Origin: an uncultured Alistipes sp.
Lineage (GTDB): Bacteria; Bacteroidota; Bacteroidia; Bacteroidales; Rikenellaceae
NCBI GenBank assembly: GCA_937895825.1
Contig: CALBKP010000136.1
Location: 1 to 15,552, forward strand
Reading direction: 5' to 3'
Length of the DNA: 15,552 nucleotides
Shown here: positions 7,318 through 14,710 of the stretch, in pieces
Layout: the number at the start of each line of letters is the position of its first letter
How positions within the stretch are numbered: the first letter of the stretch is position 1
Notes under the pieces: model-generated
Seen by the model: the letters and a program-made list of their open reading frames with translations, nothing else
Told to the model about the DNA's origin: nothing
The model's database searches: none
Program-made: the position numbers and the translations under genes

Positions 7318-9323
7318 TAGAACCATCCTCCATTGCTTGAATAAACACCACGCGAGATGATTGATACCTCGCGAACTATCTCCGTGCCGCCGATGTTATT
7401 GCCACCGCCAAGCTGTCCGCCACCAGCGATTGCTGCGATGCGAACCTTTGCAGAGCCACTCTTATTGCACTTGATTGTTAGCTTGCCCTGCTTAATCTTG
7501 GGAAGCGCCGTGATGCCAAGTGCTGTCTTGGCCTCGTCGTCAACAGTAACGTCGAGGTAGGTGAGGTTGTTGGCCGATGCGCCGAAGTATTCGTGGAGAC
7601 TTACCTCCGACTGCTCGCCTGTGCGTACCATGATCGACGGTGTGCCCTCGATCTGCATAAGCAGTCGCCATGCGTCGATAGCCCCCGTACCCATACGCTT
7701 GTAGTAGGTCTTAAGGTCGAGCGTAACGCCCTCTGTGGCGTAGACCTTGCTCCCCTCAGTGAGGTACTGGTTGATGTCGTTAACGGAGGTGAGAAGCAAC
7801 GTCTTGAACTCATCGTTGCTAAACTTACGGCCGAGCTTGCCCGCGTACGATACGCCAAGGGCTGCTACGCCCGAGACATGGGGGCAGGCCATAGATGTTC
7901 CCGACATCCAGGCGTACTCGCCCGCAACCTCGGAAATGCACGTCGAGAGAATCTGCGCGTAGTCGGTCTGACCACTTGCGTTGGAGAGGTAGTCACCACC
8001 TGGGGCTGCGATGTTACAGCCGCGGCCGTAGTTGGTGTACCAGCCTGGCAGATAGTCGGGGCCGAAGGCGGTAACCGATACACAGAGGGGCAGAGCGCCA
8101 GGGTAGTCCGAATTAGAGGCACCCTCGTTACCCGAAGCGAAGATTGCAAGGTTTGCACCGAGCGACGGGTGGTTGCAATTCTCGGGGGCGGTGAAGTACT
8201 TTATCGCGCGGTACTCCAACGACGAGGCGTTGATGTAGGCGTTGTCGCTGGCATAGGTTGCAGCGTCGTAGCCATATGAGCACTGGGCGATGCAGGCACC
8301 GTTGTCGGCAGCGTAGGTGAAGGCCTCAGCGATCTCGCGGTTGCCAGTCGAGAGGCCACCCTCGAAGATCTGGCACGACATGATTCTCACGCCATCGCCC
8401 TTGCCCGAGCCACCAGCGATAGAACTTACGCCGATGCCGTTGTTGTTGACTGCGCCGATGATGCCAGCGACATGTGTGCCGTGGCCCGACTCGCCCTCAA
8501 CCTCCCAGTTAATCTGGCCGTTGGAGTAGCCCTCGGTGCAGAAGTTATATCCATGGATATCATCAACGAAGCCGTTACCATCGTCATCGACACCCTGAGC
8601 ACCGTTGAGCTCGGCGGTATTTGTCCACATAGCTGCAGCAAGGTCGGGGTGAGTGTACTTAACGGGAGCGTCGCACACGGCAACGATAACGTCGGGACTA
8701 CCCGTCGTGAGTCGCCATGCATCCTTAACGCCTACGTCGGCACCCTCGCGTGCTGTGGTGGCTATGGCTTTGTCACCCGTGTTGTGGAGGTTCCACTGCG
8801 AGCTGACCATGGGGTCGTTGAAAGCAATGTCGTTAGACGCGGTGGCGGCAGTGCGTGTGACATAGGGAGTGGCGGTGCCGTTGGTGGCTAACACCGAGAG
8901 GGTATTGTACTGAAGACCGCAGACCTCCTTGTGTGATGCTGCCTGCTCCATGACACGTCGCACAGGTATCTCCTTGTCGAACGTGACGTAGAACCAGCGG
9001 TGGAGACCGAGCTCTTTAGCAAGACACTCGTTCTTGGGAGTGTGACGGATGGCAGGCTCGAAGGTGTGAATCTCAACATCGCCAAAGAGTTTGGCTTTGA
9101 GGCTCTCGTAGCCACCGCTTCGTGTAACGGCAGAGGTCTCCTCGTCGAGGTATATGAGCAGGCTACCTGGGGCATAGGCCGATGTGGTATTGCCCATGAG
9201 CTTCTGCTCGACAACACCCACAGATGCTGCGTCGTCGAGCATCTGTGAGGTGTCGGCATCTTTAACACACGATGTGAGGGCTAAAGATAGCGCACATGCG
9301 AAATATAGTGTTCTCCACTTCAT
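7317..9323 (-). CDS. S8 subtilisin-like serine protease, lipoprotein
   Basis: 668 residues. Lipoprotein signal peptide (MKWRTLYFACALSLALTSC, lipidated Cys19, mature CVKDAD). Residues about 48-145 (APGSLLIYLDEE ... VCGLQYNTLS) look like the fervidolysin-type N-terminal prodomain. The catalytic domain spans about 170-555: Asp218 in VIVAVCDAPVKYTHPDL, His281 in GHGTHVAGI, oxyanion Asn399 in IFASGNEG, and Ser477 in MSGTSMACPHVSG. All four residues are present, so an active enzyme is likely. The Asp motif reads D-A-P instead of the usual D-T/S-G. A C-terminal beta domain (about 560-668) ends in a Gly-rich segment and GGWF. It hydrolyses peptide bonds, presumably at the periplasmic or outer surface. 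It lies 11 bp after the BACON-protein gene and overlaps the next gene by one base. Confidence 0.93.
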   Translation of the reverse strand: MKWRTLYFACALSLALTSCVKDADTSQMLDDAASVGVVEQKLMGNTTSAYAPGSLLIYLDEETSAVTRSGGYESLKAKLFGDVEIHTFEPAIRHTPKNECLAKELGLHRWFYVTFDKEIPVRRVMEQAASHKEVCGLQYNTLSVLATNGTATPYVTRTAATASNDIAFNDPMVSSQWNLHNTGDKAIATTAREGADVGVKDAWRLTTGSPDVIVAVCDAPVKYTHPDLAAAMWTNTAELNGAQGVDDDGNGFVDDIHGYNFCTEGYSNGQINWEVEGESGHGTHVAGIIGAVNNNGIGVSSIAGGSGKGDGVRIMSCQIFEGGLSTGNREIAEAFTYAADNGACIAQCSYGYDAATYASDNAYINASSLEYRAIKYFTAPENCNHPSLGANLAIFASGNEGASNSDYPGALPLCVSVTAFGPDYLPGWYTNYGRGCNIAAPGGDYLSNASGQTDYAQILSTCISEVAGEYAWMSGTSMACPHVSGVAALGVSYAGKLGRKFSNDEFKTLLLTSVNDINQYLTEGSKVYATEGVTLDLKTYYKRMGTGAIDAWRLLMQIEGTPSIMVRTGEQSEVSLHEYFGASANNLTYLDVTVDDEAKTALGITALPKIKQGKLTIKCNKSGSAKVRIAAIAGGGQLGGGNNIGGTEIVREVSIISRGVYSSNGGWF

Positions 9324-9334
9324 CTCCTGGCGGA

Positions 9335-11227
9335 TTAGAGTTTACGTGACTGTTTGTAGACCATAGACGAGAGCTCGGAACCATACTTGAACTCCTCGAT
9401 TGGCGAGCAGCCATCGGGCGTCATCGTGAAGAGTACTCGCGTCACGGGGCTGTTGTTGTCGTCGCCATCTTTCGAAAAATAGATGAGCGTGAGCGGCTCG
9501 TTGAAATAGCAATACGACATAGTTAATGGCTTGTTGTAGTTGCCATACTGCTGGAGGTCGAGTATAATCTCGGTGTCGTTAGGATAGGTCGTATCAGTAA
9601 CATCACCAACGTATATGTCATAGTAGTAGTCTACTACGTCACCGTGTGTAGTGATCTCCAACGGAATAACTGCCCAGCCATCTGCATCGCCAAACTCATC
9701 AGGGTAGGCTTCCAGCAGGTCGTAACCATCGAAGTATTTGTCAATAGGAATTTCGATGTATGATTCTGAAACCTTCTGTTTTGGCGTTTGGATGATGTCC
9801 GAAAAGATTACCTCGGTGTTAAACTCTCCGGTAGTCTCATCTATGCCGATGGCATAAATTCGATAGTTTTTCTCGCCAGTGAGGCCTGTGAATTCAAACT
9901 GAGTTTCGCCCTTGGCTCCCACAACCCTCAGGCAATCCACGATAGTGTTGTAGTATCCATTGTCCTTGTACCATTGAGCTGCTTCGCGTACCGATTTCAT
10001 CAAGTCCTCGGGATTATCGTCTGCATAGCAGAGGTCTGCATAGTAGAGACTCATCTTTGGGGTACCCTCAACCGTTGCCTTTATTCGGTAGTGAGTAACC
10101 TTGTCCACTGTGAATTCGAATTCGGGAATAAGCGATGGGTCCGACTTCAAGGTGTGAACCTTTATACGCTTGATTTCGGTTGTCGCCATACCATACTCGA
10201 AGCCGAAGGCGATGATGTAGTAGTCTGTGTCATCCTTGCCAACAAGTGCTGTTGTCGAGTAGCTGTTGCGGTGCAGATAAGGCAGATAGTCATCTATATC
10301 GTTGAACATCGCTATAAACTCCGCATCGGTCATCGTCTCAACATCCTCGGCAGGGAATACGATAGCTGCGTACTGGTCGTCGTTCGAGGTTCGTATCGTG
10401 TAGTCGAAGCGGTCGCTATTGATGTCGTCGATGATGACTTCGATGTTGTTATCCGAGGGGGCAACGGTACCGGTTCTAAACTCCGTAACCGTGACATCCG
10501 AGAGGCGTGTGCCGCCATCAGTCACGGCGCAGGCGAAGCCGTAGAAGTCCGTCTCGCCATTTAGTTCGAACGACTGGGTAGACTTCCCTACGAACGTGAT
10601 CTCAGCAACGGCCTCCTCGGGACTGTACCCCGCATAAGAACCATAGTATATTGCATTAGAGAGGTCGACCTCTACCCAGCGATTGAGATACTTCACGATA
10701 TCGACACCTGGTGACTGGGCAAGAGCCTCTTCGAGTGTCTCCTTGGGGAAATACCAGGCGAAATAGCGGATACCATCTGGCTTAGCCTCCACGGTCATAT
10801 CCACGAACGGGCCGTCGATGTCGTAGGTGATGTCAAACTCGTAGGTGACATCATCAGGACTGATGCCCGTCTGCGAAACTGCGACCTTATCCTCTGCCTT
10901 ACCATAACGGAGGTAGAGGTTGGCAATACGCGACTCCGAGGTGGGGTTTTCATCTATGGTAAACGTAACTTCGCCCTCTATCGAGTAGTCGAAGCTGTGG
11001 ATCCACTCGGCTGCAACCTCGGCCTTGAGCTCGCTGCCGTTGGGGTTCTCGAGGGTGTAGGTGATGGTATAGCTGCCGCCCTGAGCATTAGCCTGGACGA
11101 GGGTATCCGTAATATCCAATTTTGCGGGGTCTGAGGTGGTAGACTCATCTACCGGCGCATTCTCGCCACACGATGCAAGGAGCAATACGGCGGCAAAGGT
11201 GTTTATGCAATGTAATAAGTGTTTCAT
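9335..11227 (-). CDS. BACON-domain lipoprotein with repeated beta modules
   Basis: 630 residues, lipoprotein signal peptide (MKHLLHCINTFAAVLLLASC, lipidated Cys20). Residues about 47-121 match a BACON domain: GGSYTITYTLE, then AEWIHSF, TIDENPTSESRIANLYLRYG and the closing VAVSQTG. After it come four units of about 100-125 residues (about 126-251, 260-359, 368-481, 488-602). The first three end with a hallmark such as YYIIAFGFEYGMATTEIKRIKVHT or YRIYAIGIDETTG...; the fourth is more divergent. The same hallmark recurs in the protein encoded by the first gene of the operon (11919-13847). BACON domains are carbohydrate- or mucin-binding or spacer modules in Bacteroidales surface proteins; the repeated units resemble fibronectin-III-like sandwiches (inference). 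No catalytic motif is seen. It is third in the operon, 12 bp after the DUF1566 gene and 11 bp before the protease. Confidence 0.85.
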   Translation of the reverse strand: MKHLLHCINTFAAVLLLASCGENAPVDESTTSDPAKLDITDTLVQANAQGGSYTITYTLENPNGSELKAEVAAEWIHSFDYSIEGEVTFTIDENPTSESRIANLYLRYGKAEDKVAVSQTGISPDDVTYEFDITYDIDGPFVDMTVEAKPDGIRYFAWYFPKETLEEALAQSPGVDIVKYLNRWVEVDLSNAIYYGSYAGYSPEEAVAEITFVGKSTQSFELNGETDFYGFACAVTDGGTRLSDVTVTEFRTGTVAPSDNNIEVIIDDINSDRFDYTIRTSNDDQYAAIVFPAEDVETMTDAEFIAMFNDIDDYLPYLHRNSYSTTALVGKDDTDYYIIAFGFEYGMATTEIKRIKVHTLKSDPSLIPEFEFTVDKVTHYRIKATVEGTPKMSLYYADLCYADDNPEDLMKSVREAAQWYKDNGYYNTIVDCLRVVGAKGETQFEFTGLTGEKNYRIYAIGIDETTGEFNTEVIFSDIIQTPKQKVSESYIEIPIDKYFDGYDLLEAYPDEFGDADGWAVIPLEITTHGDVVDYYYDIYVGDVTDTTYPNDTEIILDLQQYGNYNKPLTMSYCYFNEPLTLIYFSKDGDDNNSPVTRVLFTMTPDGCSPIEEFKYGSELSSMVYKQSRKL

Positions 11228-11239
11228 AATCTCTGACGA

Positions 11240-11914
11240 TTAGAATTTTCTTACGGCGCGTACCTGATGAGTATTGAGTTTATCGTAGTCATAAGATGCG
11301 ATCTCGCCATAGTAGAAGCTGAAAGCGTAGGCACTCATTGGTCCGATCTCGGTCGATGACCAATAGCTGTCGTTAACCCCCGTAGACAAAGGCGTAGCAC
11401 CTATCTTGGTGAGTGTGGCGTTGATTGCCTCGAGACCAGTATACACAGTCTCGAGTTCGTAGATTGCGGGGAGATACCACGACGAGAGTCCGAGGGCGTT
11501 CTTGGCGTGACACCACGCAACGGCGGGGTAGATACGCTCCCAGTCTTCCTGCTCGCGGATATATTTACAGTTGCGTGAGCCATCCTCCATCGAGAATTCG
11601 CCACCCTCGATGGTAAGCATATCGTAATCGGTAGACCATTGTAGTGTGGCTTCGTCAATAGAAACGATGAGGCCGTGCTCGCCGCTCTCATCGACATAGG
11701 CTACGATACCCTCGGCAAGTCCCTGCTTGTAGTAGTCGCCAACGGCATACGTTACAACATCGTCGCCACCATTGTCGTTACCATCATCCTCGCCACCAGT
11801 CTGGTTGCCACCCTGCTCCGTGCCGCTGCCCGAGCCAGTGTTATCTGGCTCCGAGCAAGCGAACGGAATAGTGAGTGCGACCACAAAAAGCAATGCTAAA
11901 TATGTGCGTCTCAT
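11240..11914 (-). CDS. DUF1566 (Lcl C-terminal-like) lipoprotein
   Basis: 224 residues. Lipoprotein signal peptide (MRRTYLALLFVVALTIPFAC, lipidated Cys20), then a disordered Gly/Asn/Asp/Glu/Thr-rich linker to about residue 52. The folded part shows the DUF1566 hallmarks: YAVGDYYKQGLAEGIVAYVD and GEHGLIVS at about 56-85, AVAWCHAKNALGLSSWYLPAIYEL at 131-154, YWSSTE at 184-189 and HQVRAVRKF at the C-terminus. The fold belongs to the C-type-lectin-like/FGE-sulfatase-like family found in surface and fimbria-associated proteins. It is used as a binding module, ligand unknown. Cys116 and Cys135 could form a disulfide. The start is only 4 bp after the upstream stop (TAAAGATATG), so translation is likely coupled. 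Confidence 0.88.
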   Translation of the reverse strand: MRRTYLALLFVVALTIPFACSEPDNTGSGSGTEQGGNQTGGEDDGNDNGGDDVVTYAVGDYYKQGLAEGIVAYVDESGEHGLIVSIDEATLQWSTDYDMLTIEGGEFSMEDGSRNCKYIREQEDWERIYPAVAWCHAKNALGLSSWYLPAIYELETVYTGLEAINATLTKIGATPLSTGVNDSYWSSTEIGPMSAYAFSFYYGEIASYDYDKLNTHQVRAVRKF

Positions 11915-11918
11915 ATCT

Positions 11919-13847
11919 TTAGAGTGTGTAAGTTACACGATAAATGCGCCAGTTGCCATCCTCGTCATAGGCAGCACCTGCATAGTAGATGGTGTCACCC
12001 TCGTTAACATTCTGGTCGGTGATGGTGATGTAGGTCTGGTTCGATATCTCCTGTACGAAGGTAGTACTATTCTCCTGAGCAAGGTAGGTAATAAGCTCCT
12101 CGTCGCTGAGGTTATATATCGAGTCATCGTTGATGAGGTGACTGAATCTCAGGGTTTTAACATCGGTGTCGAGATCGAGGTATATCCAAGCCTGTACCCA
12201 GTGACCGCTCTTATTGCCATTGAAGAGAATCTCCTTCACGTGCGGACCCTCCTTTATCTCCTTGGTTGTGAACTCTCTGGTGCATGCCGCTGTGGTGTAT
12301 GTACCGTCGGGCACGAGGCCTATAACGTAGACAAGGTACTTCGTGTTGGGTGTGAGGCCGTCGATGGTCCATGAGTTATAGTCGGTCTCGAGGGCGCGTG
12401 ACAACCACTCTTCGCGGCTCATACTTGCGGGATCCCACAACGAGTCGATGAGCTCGTCGTTGTAACGCTTGATAGCGTCGTCGTTTGCACCATAAGCCTC
12501 ATAGGTCTCGTAGGTCATATAGTTGAACATATGAGGTGTGGGGATGAGTGTCGGATCGAACGACACGGCGCAAGAGGTAGTCGTAGGGCTACCTACCGTG
12601 AGGATAAACTCGCACTCCGAAGCATCTGCCTCCTTAGTGTGGAACAATACTTTCGTGAGAGGTGTAGTTACCTCGCCACCGAAGTAGCCGAATACCAAGC
12701 AATAGTAATCCTTATTGGGGATTAGAGGGCACTCCAAAATAGAGGATCTGCCGTTGTATACGTGGTTACCGATGTAGTCACCTTGAGCAGCGAGGATAGC
12801 ATCAATGATCTCGTCGTCGTTCAATGGCTGGCCATCTGCGTCGTACATATACTCCTCGAGCTCGAATAGAGCCACGTATGACTCGTTCTGGGTTGCCGAT
12901 ACGTAGAACGTAGCACGGTCATCCTCGACCGATGCCTCCAGTACCTCAAACGTATTCATCGGGGGACGACCTGTTGTTACGGTGATGACCTCAGCTTCGG
13001 TGGTAGCTGTACCATCTGCACCTATGCCGATTGCAAATACGTAGTAGGTGCTTGAAGGCTCGATACCGTCCTCCGACGTGAAGTCGGCGGTGATGGCTCC
13101 GTAGTTCGAGATGAGTCCTACGGTTGCAGGTACGGTGTAGCCGTTCTCCGATGCAATTGCGGGGATATACTCGGCGATAAAGCCGGGGAGGTTAGCGGCA
13201 TCGCTCAAGCAGAACTCCTCGTACATAGCTGCGGGGAATACGTCGAAGAAGTAACCTACGTGGTCGTCCGAAGGAACGATGGTTACAGAGAACGACGTTG
13301 CGGTGATGTTGTCGCCGGCAACGATGTCGAACGTGCAATCGAGGGCCTTAACCGCGGGAGTGATGAATGAGAGGCTGTTTACAGTGGTCTGGGCTGTGCC
13401 GTCGGTCGAGAGACCGTACATATAGAGCACATACTCGGTACGTGCGCTAAGGCCGTTGTAACGCCAGTCGATATCGCCCGATACGAGGTTCTCGCTAAGA
13501 AGCGTCGAAAGAGTGATGCCATATTGGTCGGCGATGTAGTTGAAGTAGTCGAGGTCGGCAGCGATGAGCTCCTCATCTGTTGCGGGCACATCCTCCTTGA
13601 TAAGGAGTGAGTACCAATAGGTCATCTCCTTGTCCTTGGGTTCAATCGAGAGCCATACATCACCCGAGTGGAGTGAGGTAAGCGTTACAGTAAAGTCCTC
13701 CAACGAGATGGGGTCGCCATTCTCGGGAACGGGCTGCTCTGTGGGCTTGTTGTTGTCACCATTGTCTGGCTCCTTCTGACATGCTGTGGCTACGCTGAGC
13801 ATAAGGGCTGCCATAAAGAGTAGACGTAAAAAGTTTTTAGTCTTCAT
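11919..13847 (-). CDS. Large lipoprotein with five repeated beta modules
   Basis: 642 residues, first gene of the operon. Lipoprotein signal peptide (MKTKNFLRLLFMAALMLSVATAC, lipidated Cys23, mature CQKEPD), then an Asn/Pro/Asp-rich linker to about 45. The rest is five units of roughly 105-125 residues (about 50-163, 169-292, 298-404, 411-528, 537-642). Units 1, 2 and 4 end with the same hallmark: T/S-x-Y, hydrophobic strand, G-L/I, DGT, then T-T and a final F/V-x-T (YVLYMYGLSTDGTAQTT, YYVFAIGIGADGTATT, YLVYVIGLVPDGTYTT). Units 3 and 5 are more divergent (YYCLVFGYFGGEVTT, IYYAGAAYDEDGNW). The middle of several units has an acidic helix with a 'D-E-E-L/I' start. I do not recognise a named family; a fibronectin-III-like beta sandwich with an inserted helix is plausible. 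No catalytic motif is seen, so it is probably a structural or adhesive surface protein. Confidence 0.82.
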   Translation of the reverse strand: MKTKNFLRLLFMAALMLSVATACQKEPDNGDNNKPTEQPVPENGDPISLEDFTVTLTSLHSGDVWLSIEPKDKEMTYWYSLLIKEDVPATDEELIAADLDYFNYIADQYGITLSTLLSENLVSGDIDWRYNGLSARTEYVLYMYGLSTDGTAQTTVNSLSFITPAVKALDCTFDIVAGDNITATSFSVTIVPSDDHVGYFFDVFPAAMYEEFCLSDAANLPGFIAEYIPAIASENGYTVPATVGLISNYGAITADFTSEDGIEPSSTYYVFAIGIGADGTATTEAEVITVTTGRPPMNTFEVLEASVEDDRATFYVSATQNESYVALFELEEYMYDADGQPLNDDEIIDAILAAQGDYIGNHVYNGRSSILECPLIPNKDYYCLVFGYFGGEVTTPLTKVLFHTKEADASECEFILTVGSPTTTSCAVSFDPTLIPTPHMFNYMTYETYEAYGANDDAIKRYNDELIDSLWDPASMSREEWLSRALETDYNSWTIDGLTPNTKYLVYVIGLVPDGTYTTAACTREFTTKEIKEGPHVKEILFNGNKSGHWVQAWIYLDLDTDVKTLRFSHLINDDSIYNLSDEELITYLAQENSTTFVQEISNQTYITITDQNVNEGDTIYYAGAAYDEDGNWRIYRVTYTL

Positions 13848-14021
13848 AATTGTTTGATAGTTATGTGATTAGTTAATATAATAGATGCATACGTATAATC
13901 TTTTCCTCTCATTTCACTTCTCTCCATTTGAGCCTACGGGGCGGTAGTCTTAGCTTCACGCAGCTCGCTGTCCATTCGGTATTGTTTATAATAATGTATT
14001 ACGCATGCGCGTATTAGTGTG
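13848..14021 (-). other. AT-rich leader of the lipoprotein operon
   Basis: This 174-bp stretch lies between the probable promoter and the first ATG of the operon. It contains the small palindromes ATACGTAT (13889-13896) and CGCATGCG (14002-14009, just downstream of the -7 box, a possible operator) and a 13-codon open frame (13934-13975) with no ribosome-binding signal. I see no convincing riboswitch or long stem. Confidence 0.4.
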
Positions 14022-14029
14022 CAAATATA
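14022..14029 (-). promoter_or_regulatory. Probable -7 element of the lipoprotein operon
   Basis: On the minus strand TATATTTG, a full match to TAnnTTTG, followed by CACACTAATAC. No TTG lies at the preferred 19-21 bp upstream (the nearest TTTTG is 11 bp away), so the promoter is weaker than the other two or needs an activator. Predicted transcript start is near 14015. Confidence 0.5.
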
Positions 14030-14090
14030 ACACTTTTTTTCAAAATGAGTAAATAGTAATTGGAAATTTTTAATTAGTGATTTTTCTTTA

Positions 14091-14388
14091 TCAGAGCGAC
14101 TTAGCGAACGAAACAAACTGAGATATTCAATGCCAAATATAGTAATGGTATAGTACTAACAAAACTTGCACGATGGTATGATGAAGTATAGAAGCTGAAC
14201 TGAATGTTTTCAACTCCGTAATTCAGGCGATGCAGAACAACAACGGAACAATCGCCAATTTTGAAAATCGATCAACAAACGCCTCTGCCGAGAGTTTCAA
14301 CGTTAAAGTAAAAGCGTTCAGAAATTAGTTCAGTGTCATCAGCGACATACCATTTTTCATCTTCAGACTAAAAACAATTTTTGCCTAA
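14091..14388 (+). pseudogene. Decayed ISAon1/ISL3-type transposase C-terminus
   Basis: Three frames must be joined to recover the protein. The first, from 14091, reads SERLSERNKLRY. The second, about 14123-14188, reads IFNAKYSNGIVLTKLARWYDEV. The third, 14191-14388, reads EAELNVFNSVIQAMQ, then NFENRSTNASAESFNVKVKAFRN, then an in-frame TAG (14326-14328, where a Gln codon is expected), then FSVISDIPFFIFRLKTIFA and TAA. The string NRSTNASAESFN.K.KAFR..F followed by FFIFRL..IFA is the C-terminal signature of ISAon1/ISL3-family DDE transposases common in Bacteroidales. At least two frameshifts and one nonsense codon make it non-functional. The 5' two-thirds of the transposase is absent, and I cannot see a matching pair of terminal inverted repeats. 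It lies immediately beside the operon promoter, so insertion may have shaped that upstream region. Confidence 0.82.
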
Positions 14389-14475
14389 CTTCTTAATGTC
14401 TCACCGGAATTTGCAGGTGATTCCTTTTTGTGTGCTTGCTTGAGAGTGTCTGCAAACCAACGATTTACAAGGATT

Positions 14476-14516
14476 GAAAAAAGAAAACGAGGAAAGTTTT
14501 TCAACTTTCCTCGTTT
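14476..14516 (-). terminator. Intrinsic terminator of tRNA-Leu
   Basis: A perfect 14-bp stem (plus 14485-14498 with 14503-14516) with a four-nt loop that reads GAAA on the minus strand (a GNRA tetraloop), followed by a T-rich tract TCTTTTTTC. It begins 4 nt beyond the tRNA 3' end. Confidence 0.92.
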
Positions 14517-14519
14517 CAG

Positions 14520-14603
14520 TACCCAGAGCCGGGGTCGAACCGGCACAGGGGTGAACCTACTGGTGTTTGAGACCAGCGCGTCTACCGATTCCGCCATCTG
14601 GGC
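14520..14603 (-). tRNA. tRNA-Leu (anticodon CAA)
   Basis: The 84-nt minus-strand sequence folds as a class II tRNA. The acceptor stem is GCCCAGA with TCTGGGT (first pair G-U), with discriminator A at 14520. The D arm contains GGCGGAATCGGTAGACGC. The anticodon stem CTGGT/ACCAG encloses loop CTCAAAC, so the anticodon is CAA, reading UUG leucine codons. The variable arm is long (TAGGTTCACCCCTGT) and the T arm is GCCGG-TTCGACC-CCGGC. CCA is not encoded and must be added by the CCA-adding enzyme. It has its own promoter and terminator. Confidence 0.96.
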
Positions 14604-14627
14604 ATCAGATTTCTCTGAAATGGTGTG

Positions 14628-14657
14628 CAAATGTAGAGATTATTTCGGAAATAGCAA
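14628..14657 (-). promoter_or_regulatory. Promoter of tRNA-Leu
   Basis: On the minus strand TTG (plus 14655-14657), 19 bp, then TACATTTG (plus 14628-14635), a full match to the Bacteroidota promoter consensus. Transcription would start near 14621, about 18 nt before the tRNA 5' end. Confidence 0.85.
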
Positions 14658-14710
14658 AATTTTTTGCAACTTTTTTTCGCTATGACCTAAATTTTCTCTA
14701 CGAGCAACGC

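Noticed and set aside
7593..8279. 228-codon plus-strand open frame opposite the protease
   Set aside because: Antisense shadow of the S8 catalytic domain; no recognisable motifs.
9788..10564. 258-codon plus-strand open frame opposite the BACON lipoprotein
   Set aside because: It lies wholly antisense to a well-supported gene; its Val/Cys-rich composition is what reading the complement of Asp/Thr-rich codons gives. No promoter or start signal.
13934..14116. 60-codon minus-strand open frame upstream of the lipoprotein operon
   Set aside because: It spans the probable promoter -7 box and part of the transposase relic, has no ribosome-binding signal and an unremarkable composition; only its last 13 codons would be in the mRNA.
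14651..14684. AT-rich imperfect hairpin (ATAGC ... GCTAT with A/T runs) after the NifX-like gene
   Set aside because: Nearly all A-T pairs with a bulge and no T-tract after it; it overlaps the -33 element of the tRNA promoter, so I do not call it a terminator.
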